In this document: in pieces, positions 12,013 to 12,030 of the stretch
How the letters are laid out: every line of letters begins with the position of its first letter
How positions within the stretch are numbered: position 1 is the stretch's first letter
Source: an uncultured Bacteroidales bacterium
GTDB taxonomy: Bacteria; Bacteroidota; Bacteroidia; Bacteroidales; Paludibacteraceae
Assembly: GCA_903873355.1 (NCBI GenBank)
Contig: CAIQOG010000591.1
Coordinates: 1-12,030, forward strand
DNA: 12,030 nucleotides
Reading direction: 5' to 3'
Made by a program: the position numbers and the translations under genes
Notes under the pieces: generated by a model
What the model was told of the DNA's origin: nothing
The model's input: only the letters and a program-made list of their open reading frames with translations
Databases searched by the model: none

Positions 12013-12030
12013 GTCGCTTTTTCTGTATTA

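Overview
The window looks like a chromosomal segment of a Bacteroidota (probably Bacteroidales-like) bacterium. The evidence is the rpsF-rpsR-rplI order, the long Bacteroidota-type phosphohexomutase, the POT transporter beginning LKNHPKGLL, promoters resembling TTTG-N19-TAnnTTTG, and the general lack of Shine-Dalgarno sequences. All assignments come from reading the sequence; no database search was run.

Left part (1-1862): the 3' end of a sensory operon. It holds the tail of a CheB-CheR-PAS hybrid, then two small paralogous PAS-only proteins, each joined to the gene before by an ATGA overlap. A strong hairpin terminator closes the operon. The PAS proteins carry no kinase or other output domain.

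1949-3772: a phosphoglucomutase/phosphomannomutase with every active-site loop intact, followed by a 17-bp hairpin that probably terminates transcription from both sides. The gap to the next, convergent gene also holds a 14-bp tandem repeat and a roughly 100-bp array of three small palindromes that looks like a REP/MITE-type element.

3953-8914 (minus strand): a POT-family peptide transporter with an unusual first helix motif, and upstream of it a 987-residue protein with two receiver-like domains fused to a PEP-synthase-type ATP-grasp domain but no recognisable phosphohistidine or PEP-binding domain. The 200-bp gap between them is bounded by two inverted C-rich hairpin repeats.

8915-10130: a divergent promoter region with a Fur-box-like palindrome at the -33 position of a two-gene unit. 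That unit encodes a small membrane methyltransferase-like protein and an NlpC/P60 lipoprotein that overlap by one base.

10131-11508: an intergenic inverted repeat of a TAGT-rich family that recurs at the right edge of the window, then a near-consensus promoter, the ribosomal operon rpsF-rpsR-rplI and its terminator. rpsR and rplI have real Shine-Dalgarno sequences. This stands out because bS6 and bS18 belong to the pocket that hides the anti-Shine-Dalgarno in Bacteroidota ribosomes.

11561-11935: a small DUF1801 protein. The last 95 bases hold no gene.

Most of the window is housekeeping. The least explained items are the receiver/ATP-grasp fusion, the output-less PAS pair, the Fur-like site and the three repeat families.
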